Below the pieces are notes generated by a model. That model searched no databases and was not told the origin of the DNA. It worked only from the letters and a program-made list of their open reading frames with translations. This document shows, in pieces, positions 1-5,331 of a stretch of DNA of 5,331 nucleotides (positions are counted from its first letter, which is position 1; the number at the start of each line of letters is the position of its first letter). This DNA is from an uncultured beta proteobacterium (lineage in GTDB: Bacteria; Pseudomonadota; Gammaproteobacteria; Burkholderiales; Rhodocyclaceae), in NCBI GenBank assembly GCA_903910495.1, contig CAIVZW010000544.1:1-5331 (forward strand). The letters run 5' to 3'. A program made the translations under genes and the position numbers.

Positions 1-759
1 ATCGGGGGCCATGACTGTGCCGTCAAGCAGGTTGGCGCGGCCGATGAAAGCGGCGACAAAGGCGTCGGCGGGCCGATCATAGATTTCCTGTGGTGGCGCA
101 ACCTGGACCAGTCGGCCGTCGCGCAGGACGGCGATGCGATCAGCCAGTGACAGCGCTTCGTCCTGGTCGTGCGTGATCAGCAAGGAGGCAATGTTCTGCA
201 GCTTCTGGATACGGCGAATTTCGTCACGCATCGATACCCGGGTCGCCGCGTCGAGAGCCGACAGTGGTTCGTCAAGCAGCAGTACGCGCGGCTTGAACAC
301 CAGAGCCCGCCCCAGCGCCACGCGCTGCTGCTGCCCGCCCGACAGCTCCGCAGGCAGACGATGCTCGTAGCCGGCAAGACCTACCATCTCGAGCATGCTC
401 TCGGCACGCTGCCGGCGTTCAGCCAGAGCCATGTTGCGCACGCGTAGCGGGTAGGCCACGTTCTCCCATACGCTCATGTGCGGGAACAGTGCGTAGGACT
501 GGAAGACAATGCCGCACTGGCGCGAGCGCACACTGGTCGCCGTGACATCCTCGCCACCGAGCAGGACGCGCCCCGCAGAGCACGGCAGGAACCCGGCGAT
601 GAGCTTGAGCAGCGTGGTCTTGCCGCAACCGCTGGGGCCGATGCAGACGACCAGTTCACCCGGCGCAATGTCGAGGCTGATGTTGAAGACACCGGCCTTG
701 CCGCCAGGGTAGCTGAAGGAGGCATTCTCAAGCCGTACGGACGGTGCTGTTGCGTTCAT
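1..759 (-). CDS. ABC importer ATPase subunit, C-terminus cut by window edge
   Basis: This is the cytoplasmic ATP-hydrolysing subunit of an ABC uptake system of the PotA/FbpC/PhnT kind. The 253 codons in the window, counted from the ATG at 759, show a complete nucleotide-binding domain: Walker A GPSGCGKT (41-48), Q-loop VFQSYALFPH (85-94), signature LSGGQQQR (139-146), Walker B VLLLDEP (159-165), D-loop SALD (167-170) and switch histidine in LLITHDQDEA (193-202). Around residue 240 the text FIGRANLLDGTV is the usual passage into a C-terminal TOBE-like regulatory domain. Family members are about 340-370 residues, so roughly 100 residues lie beyond the left edge. The ATG comes 2 bases after the permease stop codon, with a GGCGG-like ribosome site inside the permease end, so the two genes are co-transcribed and probably translationally coupled. 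All catalytic residues are intact. The substrate (polyamine, iron, 2-aminoethylphosphonate or another small molecule) cannot be told from the ATPase. Confidence 0.93.
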   Translation of the reverse strand, partial: MNATAPSVRLENASFSYPGGKAGVFNISLDIAPGELVVCIGPSGCGKTTLLKLIAGFLPCSAGRVLLGGEDVTATSVRSRQCGIVFQSYALFPHMSVWENVAYPLRVRNMALAERRQRAESMLEMVGLAGYEHRLPAELSGGQQQRVALGRALVFKPRVLLLDEPLSALDAATRVSMRDEIRRIQKLQNIASLLITHDQDEALSLADRIAVLRDGRLVQVAPPQEIYDRPADAFVAAFIGRANLLDGTVMAPD

Positions 760-761
760 CG

Positions 762-1553
762 TTAACCGCCAGCTGCAGAAAATTGCGTGGCGCCCCGCGC
801 CGAGTAGGCTCCCATGACCGAGGCGGTGAGCGCCAGGGTGAGCAGGATCACCGTTGCGGCGCAGGCAAAGCCGGTAGCACCGTAGAATGCTTGCAGCAAG
901 ACCACCGGGTAGGTGCGGTTCAGGAAGCCCGAAATGAGGTTGGAAAACTGGAATTCACCGATGGACAGGGCCGTGACGATGATGAGACCCGAAAGAATCG
1001 AATGCCGGAGCGCCGGCAGCACGATGTGAAAAAAGCGTTGCTGCGCCGAGCTGCCCAGCGATTCGGCCGCATCCTCCAGGGCGCGCAGGCCAAGCCGCTG
1101 CATGTCGGCGACCACGGTCTGCAGGAAATACGGAAGCGAGAGGACGATATGTCCGGCGATGAGCAGCCAGATGCTGCCCAACCAGGGCAGCGTGTCCGAA
1201 GAGAATACCAGGATGAAGCCAAAGGCCAGCACCAGCGCCGGCAAGGCCACCGGCAACTGGTAAAGCACGCGGACCGCCGCACGTACCCGAGGGTTGTGCG
1301 CGCGGAAGACCGCATAAGCCAGGGGCAAACCAAGGACCACGCAGGCGATCGAGGTCATGAGCGCGACAAACAGGCTCGCGGCGAAAGCGCGGCGAAAGCT
1401 GGGATCCGCGGCAACTTCAAGGTACCACTTGAGCGTCAGACCGGTCGGTAGCAAGGAATTGAGCCAGAGATCGCCGAATGATCCGATGAAAAGCAGGGCG
1501 ATTGGCAAAGCCAGATACACCAGATAGGCAAAAGTGACCCAGCGCAGTTTCAT
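762..1553 (-). CDS. ABC importer permease (BPD_transp_1 family, PotC/PhnV-like)
   Basis: A complete 263-residue inner-membrane permease that forms half of the transport channel. Hydrophobic segments are visible at about 8-26, 58-83, 96-118, 127-147, 186-208 and 232-250, matching the six helices usual for this family. The cytoplasmic EAA loop that docks on the ATPase is present at 160-180 (EDAAESLG followed by HIVLP). The ATG at 1553 is the only reasonable start, because an in-frame TAA lies seven codons upstream at 1574-1572; a weak GGA ribosome site sits about 8 bases before it. It is the first gene of a minus-strand operon and runs into the ATPase gene after 2 bases. Importers of this class normally also have a binding protein and a second permease. 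Neither lies upstream here, so they must lie beyond the left edge or be lost. The sequence recalls PhnV and PotC permeases, but that resemblance is not enough to name a substrate. Confidence 0.92.
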   Translation of the reverse strand: MKLRWVTFAYLVYLALPIALLFIGSFGDLWLNSLLPTGLTLKWYLEVAADPSFRRAFAASLFVALMTSIACVVLGLPLAYAVFRAHNPRVRAAVRVLYQLPVALPALVLAFGFILVFSSDTLPWLGSIWLLIAGHIVLSLPYFLQTVVADMQRLGLRALEDAAESLGSSAQQRFFHIVLPALRHSILSGLIIVTALSIGEFQFSNLISGFLNRTYPVVLLQAFYGATGFACAATVILLTLALTASVMGAYSARGATQFSAAGG

Positions 1554-1573
1554 TAGCGATCCACGAGGAAATT

Positions 1574-1590
1574 AAGTCGCGTCACAACTT
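1574..1590. promoter_or_regulatory. Dyad AAGT-N9-ACTT before the permease start (possible operator)
   Basis: A 17-base interrupted dyad, AAGT at 1574-1577 and ACTT at 1587-1590, whose near edge lies 20 bases upstream of the permease ATG. The same arms and spacing recur at 1775-1791 before the LysR-type gene. Interrupted dyads of 15-17 bases are the usual shape of LysR-type binding sites, although this one has T-N9-A where the textbook core is T-N11-A. It also overlaps the in-frame TAA upstream of the permease start. Confidence 0.35.
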
Positions 1591-1650
1591 GATTACATGC
1601 TTGGAACATAGACGGGCGGAGCAAGCAAAGTAATCAATAAAACAGGTCAA

Positions 1651-1677
1651 AGCATAAAGAACGAAACCTATTGTCAA
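1651..1677 (-). promoter_or_regulatory. Candidate sigma70 promoter for the importer operon
   Basis: Read on the minus strand, a perfect TTGACA (-35) at 1677-1672 is followed after 15 bases by TATGCT (-10, four of six consensus bases) at 1656-1651. The spacer is shorter than the preferred 17. Transcription would start near 1644, giving an untranslated leader of about 90 bases before the permease ATG. The left arm of an 8-bp inverted repeat (1660-1667) lies inside the promoter spacer, where a bound protein would block polymerase. This is assigned from sequence match only. Confidence 0.4.
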
Positions 1678-1709
1678 TCAGAATGGCAGAAATACATTAC
1701 AGTTTCGTT
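1660..1709. repeat. 8-bp inverted repeat AACGAAAC / GTTTCGTT
   Basis: AACGAAAC at 1660-1667 and its exact reverse complement GTTTCGTT at 1702-1709 are separated by 34 bases. The arm centres are 42 bases apart, about four helical turns, so both arms would face the same side of the DNA. The pair brackets the shared -35 region of the two candidate promoters. It may be a two-site operator. A chance 8-bp repeat with a spacer up to 50 in a 243-base region is not very rare (about one in five), so this is suggestive only. Confidence 0.4.
1671..1698 (+). promoter_or_regulatory. Candidate sigma70 promoter for the LysR-type gene
   Basis: TTGTCA (-35, five of six) at 1671-1676 is followed after 16 bases by TACATT (-10, four of six) at 1693-1698. 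It shares its -35 bases with the minus-strand promoter, so both could not be occupied at once. An alternative is TTGAGG at 1762-1767 with CATACT at 1785-1790 and a 17-base spacer. That one would start transcription at about the ATG and give a leaderless message. The sequence alone cannot choose between them. Confidence 0.3.
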
Positions 1710-1774
1710 AAATTCTATTAGGATTCCGAGCCGAAACAAGTGAATAGTTTGATGCGGACAGTTGAGGATTTGGA

Positions 1775-1791
1775 AAGTATTCGCCATACTT
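1775..1791. promoter_or_regulatory. Dyad AAGTAT-N5-ATACTT before the LysR-type start (possible autoregulatory operator)
   Basis: A perfect 6-bp inverted repeat with a 5-base spacer ends 5 bases before the regulator's ATG. Its outer part, AAGT-N9-ACTT, is identical in arms and spacing to the dyad at 1574-1590. It covers the alternative -10 hexamer CATACT (1785-1790), so a bound regulator would shut off its own gene, as most LysR-type proteins do. In RNA it could also form a small hairpin at the ribosome entry site. Confidence 0.4.
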
Positions 1792-1796
1792 GAACC

Positions 1797-2738
1797 ATGA
1801 AACGGACCTGTCCAACGATTCTTGAGTTGCTCGCATTTGACGCCGTGGCACACCATGGAAGCATCACTGTGGCCGCTCGAATCCTGTGTGTTTCGGTGAG
1901 CGCAGTCAGCAAGCAGCTTGCCGGGCTGGAAAAATTCGTGGGCAAAGCGCTGCTGAAGAAAAATGGGCGTGGGGTACAGCTGACCTCGACCGGACGGGAG
2001 TATTGGACAAAGATTTCTCCCAGCCTTCGAAAAATCGAGTCAGCCACATATGAGGCTCGTGCTGATGGTTCTGGCGCTGGCGTACTGACGTTGGCCAGTG
2101 CACCGACCTTTCTCACGAAATGGTTGATTCCGAGGTTGTCGGATTTTAGATGCCACTACCCTGATGTAACCTTCAGTTTCAGACAGCACCTTGGTTTAAA
2201 TGAAACACTTTCGTCCGATATCGATGCGGCCATCCGGTATGGAGCGGGGAAATGGCCAGACGTAACGTCTGATTACATTGCAGGTTGCGAATTCGTTTGC
2301 ATCTGCGCGCCTGGCCTATTGAAGCAAAGTGGACAAATTGCTTCCCCGGACGAACTGATCACTCATACCCTGCTTCATCACGAGGAGGCGCCACAAGCCT
2401 GGCGCCAGTGGGCAGCGTACTATGGCTTTGATGAAGTAAAAATTCTGTCGGGCCCGCGTTTCGCCCAGTATTCGGCAGTCATACAGGCCGTTTTGAGTGG
2501 GCTCGGCGCTGGCCTCGTCCCGAAGATTCTGGTGGAAGAAGAACTTCAGGAAGGCAGGGTTATCCCCTTTGGCAAATCCATTAGTGTTGATCAAGGGCAT
2601 TATTTTTGTTTCGCAGAGGACAAACTTGAGCGCCCCGTGTTCGCAGCCTTTCGCTCATGGCTACTTGGACAAGTCAAGAATGACAATTCGGCTGTTCCTT
2701 TGCCAGGCGGCGAGATTCATGCGATCCGCAGTTCCTGA
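1797..2738 (+). CDS. LysR-type transcriptional regulator, GcvA-like subgroup
   Basis: A complete 313-residue DNA-binding regulator, the usual family length. The N-terminal winged helix-turn-helix spans about residues 7-66, with the recognition helix around 33-46 (VSAVSKQLAGLE) and the wing in RGVQLTSTGREY (58-69). From about 96 to 300 it has a two-lobed effector-binding domain with GcvA-subgroup wording: LTKWLIPRLSDF, HYPDV, DAAIRYGAGKWPDV and a late SGLGAGLVPK. Such proteins act as tetramers and respond to a small metabolite that is often a substrate of the neighbouring genes. The ATG at 1797 is the earliest start, because an in-frame TGA stands at 1791-1793; no good Shine-Dalgarno sequence precedes it. 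The gene diverges from the ABC importer operon, its most likely target, and converges on the broken binding-protein gene after 25 bases. Its composition is uneven (sampled lines 40-65% GC) and generally lower than the importer's. The effector is unknown. Confidence 0.93.
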   Translation: MKRTCPTILELLAFDAVAHHGSITVAARILCVSVSAVSKQLAGLEKFVGKALLKKNGRGVQLTSTGREYWTKISPSLRKIESATYEARADGSGAGVLTLASAPTFLTKWLIPRLSDFRCHYPDVTFSFRQHLGLNETLSSDIDAAIRYGAGKWPDVTSDYIAGCEFVCICAPGLLKQSGQIASPDELITHTLLHHEEAPQAWRQWAAYYGFDEVKILSGPRFAQYSAVIQAVLSGLGAGLVPKILVEEELQEGRVIPFGKSISVDQGHYFCFAEDKLERPVFAAFRSWLLGQVKNDNSAVPLPGGEIHAIRSS

Positions 2739-2763
2739 GCTTGCGCCCTGATCAATTGCTCTG

Positions 2764-3268
2764 CTACTTCCTCTCAAAGGCAATCGATGCATTGATCCGT
2801 CGCCTCATGTCTGTGCCGACTTTCTGGCTACAAAGGATGTAACGCTTCAGACCGGGAGGCATGTCCGGGTATTCGATACGTAGCAGACCATGACCGCGAG
2901 AGTCGGCATCGGACTCGCTCAGGCAGTCGTAATCCTCCTGATCAATGAACATAAAGTCCGCGCGTTGGGCGGCAATTTTCTTGGCCGCCTGCAACTCCGA
3001 CTGAACCGTACTGTCAATCCCTGCCAGGAAAGGCAGTGATCATCGAATCAATTTCCTGGCCGCAGGAAAAGCCGTCGGCGGTTGCCAGAGTCAGGGTTTC
3101 GTCGGGCATCAATTCCGACACCTTTGTCAAGAAACGAATAGGGGGCTTGTCAGCATAGGCCATCAGCAAACTTTCTACCGTCGCCCAACGCGGCAGAAAC
3201 AGCACGACAAACACCGCCAGAACCAGATGTGCCGTAGAATCAGTTGGCATTTTCATTGCCATTGCCAC
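2764..3268 (-). pseudogene. Decayed periplasmic solute-binding protein (SBP family 3-like), internal deletion plus frameshift
   Basis: Two minus-strand reading frames together spell a shrunken periplasmic binding protein. The first (3268-3014, 84 residues from a GTG, with in-frame ATGs at 3262, 3256 and 3250) has a signal peptide with hydrophobic core LVLAVFVVLFL (15-25), then LLMAYADKPPIRFL, the usual first strand of this family. It jumps at about residue 48 to lobe-2 text (DETLTLATADGFSCGQEID). The stop TGA is at 3016-3014. The next frame, open from 3039 to 2764, continues in sense with STVQSELQAAKK, RADFMFIDQEDYDCL and a C-terminal YPDMPPGLKRYILCS. One extra base near the GGG at 3019-3021 would explain the shift. 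Joined, they give about 167 residues against the usual 240-260, so about 75-100 residues around the ligand cleft are missing, and repairing the frame would not restore a full fold. Start and stop codons fit no other reading. It lies divergent to the cyclase gene, 60 bases away. Confidence 0.7.
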
Positions 3269-3328
3269 TACTATAGTGACTTATATTACTGTTGCTTGAT
3301 CTTATCGTTATCGTACGCCTAACTCGAC
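3269..3328. promoter_or_regulatory. 60-base divergent gap between the broken binding-protein gene and the cyclase gene
   Basis: This short AT-rich gap must carry the cyclase promoter unless the promoter lies inside the pseudogene. The best plus-strand -10 matches are TATAGT (3272-3277, inside the palindrome ACTATAGT at 3270-3277) and TATATT (3282-3287). TTGCCA hexamers at 3256-3261 and 3262-3267 resemble -35 boxes but stand 20 and 14 bases before TATATT, both poor spacings. No clear Shine-Dalgarno sequence precedes either start codon. No terminator or operator is convincing. Confidence 0.3.
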
Positions 3329-5331
3329 ATGCCTCATCTCCAATCAGTTCTCACCCGCCTGTCTGCGTTTGCCACAGGCTGCAGATCCAGCCGTCTTAGC
3401 ACCGGCATTGTAATTGCCATGTGTGCCGGCCTTTTGTTACCGGTACTTGTCGGCGGCATGGCATTGACGCATCTGCGCCAGGGACAGGTGAGCAAGGAGA
3501 TGGAAAACTATCTCGACGACAAGATAAGCCTGCTGGCCAATAATCTGGTCAATCCGGTATGGAATGTCGATACGAAAGGAACCCGGACGATTGCCGAAGC
3601 CTCGCTACTTGACCCGCAAGTCGTCCGTATCACGGTCAGCGAACCCAAGCTGACCCACGTTCTCAACATTGAGCGCCCGCAACGGCGAATCGGCAAATCC
3701 ATTGTCGCGCAGCGTCAGCTGATGCTGAACGGTGAGTTGGTCGGCAGCGTTGAGGTGGAGATTGATGACGGCCTGCGACAAGGTGAATTGAGGCAGGATC
3801 GTCGCGCCTATTTTCTCGTATTGCTCGGCCAGTTCCTTCTCAGCTTCGTCCTGATCATGATAGCCCTACGTTTCCGGGTATTGAGGCCGCTTGCACGTCT
3901 GACCGATTTTTCCGACCAGTTGGCCGGCGGCAACCTTGACCGTCCGCTTGACTGGCAGCAGGCTGACGAAATCGGTCGCCTGGCTCTACAACTGGATCAA
4001 ATGCGCTGTAGCCTGCGCACATCCTTTATCGAAAAGCAAGACAGTGAAAAGAAGCTGGAAGCAATTTTTAATGCCTCGCCGGCGGCCATGTCGGTAGCTG
4101 ACGTTAATGACAGCTTCAGGGTCATCACCGTCAATGCCGCCTGGGAACGACAATTTCGCCGTCGGCGACAGGATGTCGCCGGACTTAACGGAAGCGAAAT
4201 GGGGCTGTGGGCAAATCTTGCCGACCGTGATCTGTTCATCAGCATGCTGAACACTGCCGGTTCTGTCGAAGACATGGAAGTCGTACTACTTACCGGAGAA
4301 GGGGATCCGTTGCTTTGCAGAACTTCCGCCCGCATTACCGAAATCGGCGGGAACCGGCTGCTGCTGATGATGACCGTCGACATCACCGAGCGCAAGCGAT
4401 CGGAAGAGAAGCTACACCTGGCGGCGAGTGTATTTTCGCATGCGCGGGAAGGGATCATGATCACGGAGACGGATGGGGCGATCATCGACGTCAATGATGC
4501 ATTCACGCGCATCACCGGCTACCCGCGTGACGAGGTTCTGGGCCGCAACCCGCGCCTGCTTAGTTCCGGCCGTCACGACAAGGCCTTCTACGCCGTCCTG
4601 TGGCGCGACCTGATGGGAAAGGGCCACTGGTACGGCGAGCTCTGGAACCGGCGCAAGACCGGCGAAGTATTCGCCGCCCTGCAAACCATCAGCACCGTCA
4701 GCGATAGCCAGGGCCATGCCCGGCAATACGTCTCCTTGTTCTCCGACATCACCGCGCTCAAGGAACACGAAAAGCAGCTAGAACACATCGCCCATTACGA
4801 CGTTCTGACCACCCTGCCCAACCGCGTGCTGCTCGCCGACCGGCTGCAGCAGGCCATGGTCCAGGGCGAACGGCGCGGGCAACAACTGGCGGTGGCCTAT
4901 CTCGACCTCGATGGCTTCAAGGCCATCAATGACAACCACGGCCATGAAACCGGCGACCAGCTGCTGATCACCCTGGCCGAGCGCATGAAACAGACGCTGC
5001 GCGAAGGCGATACGCTGGCCCGCCTGGGCGGTGACGAATTCGTCGCCATCCTGCCCGACCTGAGCGATGTCGCCGCCTGCGTGCCGATGCTCACCCGCCT
5101 GCTCGCCGCGGCGGCCGAGCCGGTGCCGGTCGGCGAACTCATGCACCAGGTCTCGGCCAGCCTCGGCGTCACCTTCTACCCGCAGGCCGACGAGGTGGAC
5201 GCCGACCAGCTGCTGCGCCAGGCCGACCAGGCCATGTACCAGGCCAAGCTGGCCGGCAAGAACCGCTACCACATCTTCGACGCCGAACAGGACCGCAGCG
5301 TGCGCGGGCACCACGAAAGCCTGGAACACAT
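3329..5331 (+). CDS. Membrane-bound sensor diguanylate cyclase (TM-periplasmic-TM-HAMP-PAS-PAS-GGDEF), C-terminus cut by window edge, EAL domain likely to follow
   Basis: This inner-membrane protein probably makes the second messenger c-di-GMP from two GTP in response to periplasmic and cytoplasmic signals. The window holds 667 codons. Order: TM1 about 26-47; periplasmic sensor 48-158 with NPVWNVD and DPQVVRITV, typical of small CHASE/Cache-like modules; TM2 160-180; HAMP about 183-235 (P187, DEIG 213-216); PAS1 about 242-355 ending VDITERK; PAS2 about 361-485 (EGIMITETDG, DVNDAFTRITGY, FSDIT); GGDEF from HIAHYDVLTTLPNR (486-499). Catalytic GGDEF is intact at 567-571, metal-binding D526 lies in YLDLDGFKAIND, and inhibitory site RxxD (558-561) lies five residues before GGDEF. 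The cyclase should therefore be active and product-inhibited. DVLTTLPN has T in place of the usual G. The text after the domain (RSVRGHHESLEH) is the linker that usually leads to an EAL phosphodiesterase domain. ATG 3329 is the first start after an in-frame TAA at 3320. GC rises sharply from about codon 365. Confidence 0.93.
   Translation, partial: MPHLQSVLTRLSAFATGCRSSRLSTGIVIAMCAGLLLPVLVGGMALTHLRQGQVSKEMENYLDDKISLLANNLVNPVWNVDTKGTRTIAEASLLDPQVVRITVSEPKLTHVLNIERPQRRIGKSIVAQRQLMLNGELVGSVEVEIDDGLRQGELRQDRRAYFLVLLGQFLLSFVLIMIALRFRVLRPLARLTDFSDQLAGGNLDRPLDWQQADEIGRLALQLDQMRCSLRTSFIEKQDSEKKLEAIFNASPAAMSVADVNDSFRVITVNAAWERQFRRRRQDVAGLNGSEMGLWANLADRDLFISMLNTAGSVEDMEVVLLTGEGDPLLCRTSARITEIGGNRLLLMMTVDITERKRSEEKLHLAASVFSHAREGIMITETDGAIIDVNDAFTRITGYPRDEVLGRNPRLLSSGRHDKAFYAVLWRDLMGKGHWYGELWNRRKTGEVFAALQTISTVSDSQGHARQYVSLFSDITALKEHEKQLEHIAHYDVLTTLPNRVLLADRLQQAMVQGERRGQQLAVAYLDLDGFKAINDNHGHETGDQLLITLAERMKQTLREGDTLARLGGDEFVAILPDLSDVAACVPMLTRLLAAAAEPVPVGELMHQVSASLGVTFYPQADEVDADQLLRQADQAMYQAKLAGKNRYHIFDAEQDRSVRGHHESLEH

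Larger units (their letters stand above)
1554..1796. promoter_or_regulatory. AT-rich divergent control region between importer operon and LysR-type gene
   Basis: This 243-base gap separates two genes transcribed away from each other, the classic arrangement for a LysR-type regulator and its target. Two sampled 60-base lines count only 33% and 37% GC, against about 63% in the importer genes. The gap contains candidate promoters on both strands, two AAGT-N9-ACTT dyads near the two start codons, an 8-bp inverted repeat in the middle, and a third CGAAAC hexamer at 1732-1737. I see no convincing small ORF or RNA gene in it. Confidence 0.75.

Noticed and set aside
744..1451. Long plus-strand open frame (235 codons) opposite the permease gene
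   Set aside because: It is antisense to a clear membrane permease, and its translation is rich in Arg, Gln, Gly and Asp with no domain-like pattern. High GC on the coding strand commonly leaves such open shadows.
1718..2116. Minus-strand open frame overlapping the start of the LysR-type gene (132 codons)
   Set aside because: It is antisense to the helix-turn-helix coding region and has no domain pattern or ribosome site.
2750..2797. Inverted repeat GATCAATTGC (2750-2759) with GCATTGATC (2789-2797), a possible two-way terminator between the convergent genes
   Set aside because: The match has one missing base, the loop is about 29 bases, the stem is AT-rich and there is no T-tract on either strand, so it is not a convincing terminator.
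3010..3040. Programmed frameshift joining the two halves of the binding-protein gene
   Set aside because: There is no slippery heptamer or clear stimulatory structure at the junction, and the joined product still lacks the middle of the fold. Decay is the simpler reading.
3270..3277. Palindrome ACTATAGT as an operator in the gap before the cyclase gene
   Set aside because: An 8-base palindrome is short and AT-rich, has no second copy nearby and could equally be part of a -10 box.
3997..4515. Minus-strand open frame opposite the PAS domains (172 codons)
   Set aside because: Its translation is dominated by Ser and Arg with no recognisable motif, and it lies wholly opposite the well-supported sensor gene.
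4778..5329. Minus-strand open frame opposite the GGDEF domain (183 codons)
   Set aside because: The plus-strand frame carries unmistakable GGDEF motifs. The antisense text is a shadow of GC-rich codons, repetitive in Val, Gly and Ala.
1..5331. tRNA, rRNA, CRISPR array, insertion sequence, riboswitch or toxin-antitoxin pair
   Set aside because: I read both strands for cloverleaf-like stems, regular direct repeats, transposase motifs, terminal inverted repeats and small paired genes, and found none that could be supported.

Overview
The window looks like chromosomal DNA of a GC-rich proteobacterium. The best guess is a betaproteobacterium of the Rhodocyclales type (Dechloromonas, Azospira or Thauera-like). 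This rests on the PAS-GGDEF module at the right end, whose wording resembles modules I remember as abundant in that group. The placement is recognition from memory, not a search result.

Layout: (1) positions 1-1553, minus strand, hold two genes of an ABC importer. A complete inner-membrane permease is followed after 2 bases by an ATPase that runs off the left edge. (2) Positions 1554-1796 are an AT-rich divergent control region with two copies of the dyad AAGT-N9-ACTT, an 8-bp inverted repeat and overlapping candidate promoters. (3) Positions 1797-2738, plus strand, encode a complete LysR-type regulator of the GcvA-like subgroup. (4) Positions 2764-3268, minus strand, hold the remains of a periplasmic solute-binding protein. 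It keeps a signal peptide and both ends of the fold but has lost about a third of the protein and carries a frameshift. (5) Positions 3329-5331, plus strand, encode a membrane-anchored c-di-GMP signalling protein (TM, periplasmic sensor, TM, HAMP, PAS, PAS, GGDEF), cut by the right edge and probably continuing into an EAL domain.

How the genes may work together: the LysR-type protein probably controls the divergent importer operon and itself. The importer's substrate cannot be read from the window. The broken binding protein faces away from the cyclase gene across only 60 bases, so it may once have been a ligand-sensing partner of the cyclase. That is inference.

Composition changes along the window. 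Hand counts on sampled 60-base lines give about 63% GC in the importer genes, 33-37% in the divergent region, 40-65% in the regulator, about 50% (range 40-60%) in the first half of the cyclase gene and 65-77% in its second half. The last step falls at the PAS1/PAS2 linker and suggests a mosaic gene. I see no RNA gene, CRISPR array, insertion sequence or complete new defence-type system here. The most original signals are the repeated dyad in the control region, the decayed sensor partner and the composition step inside the cyclase gene.
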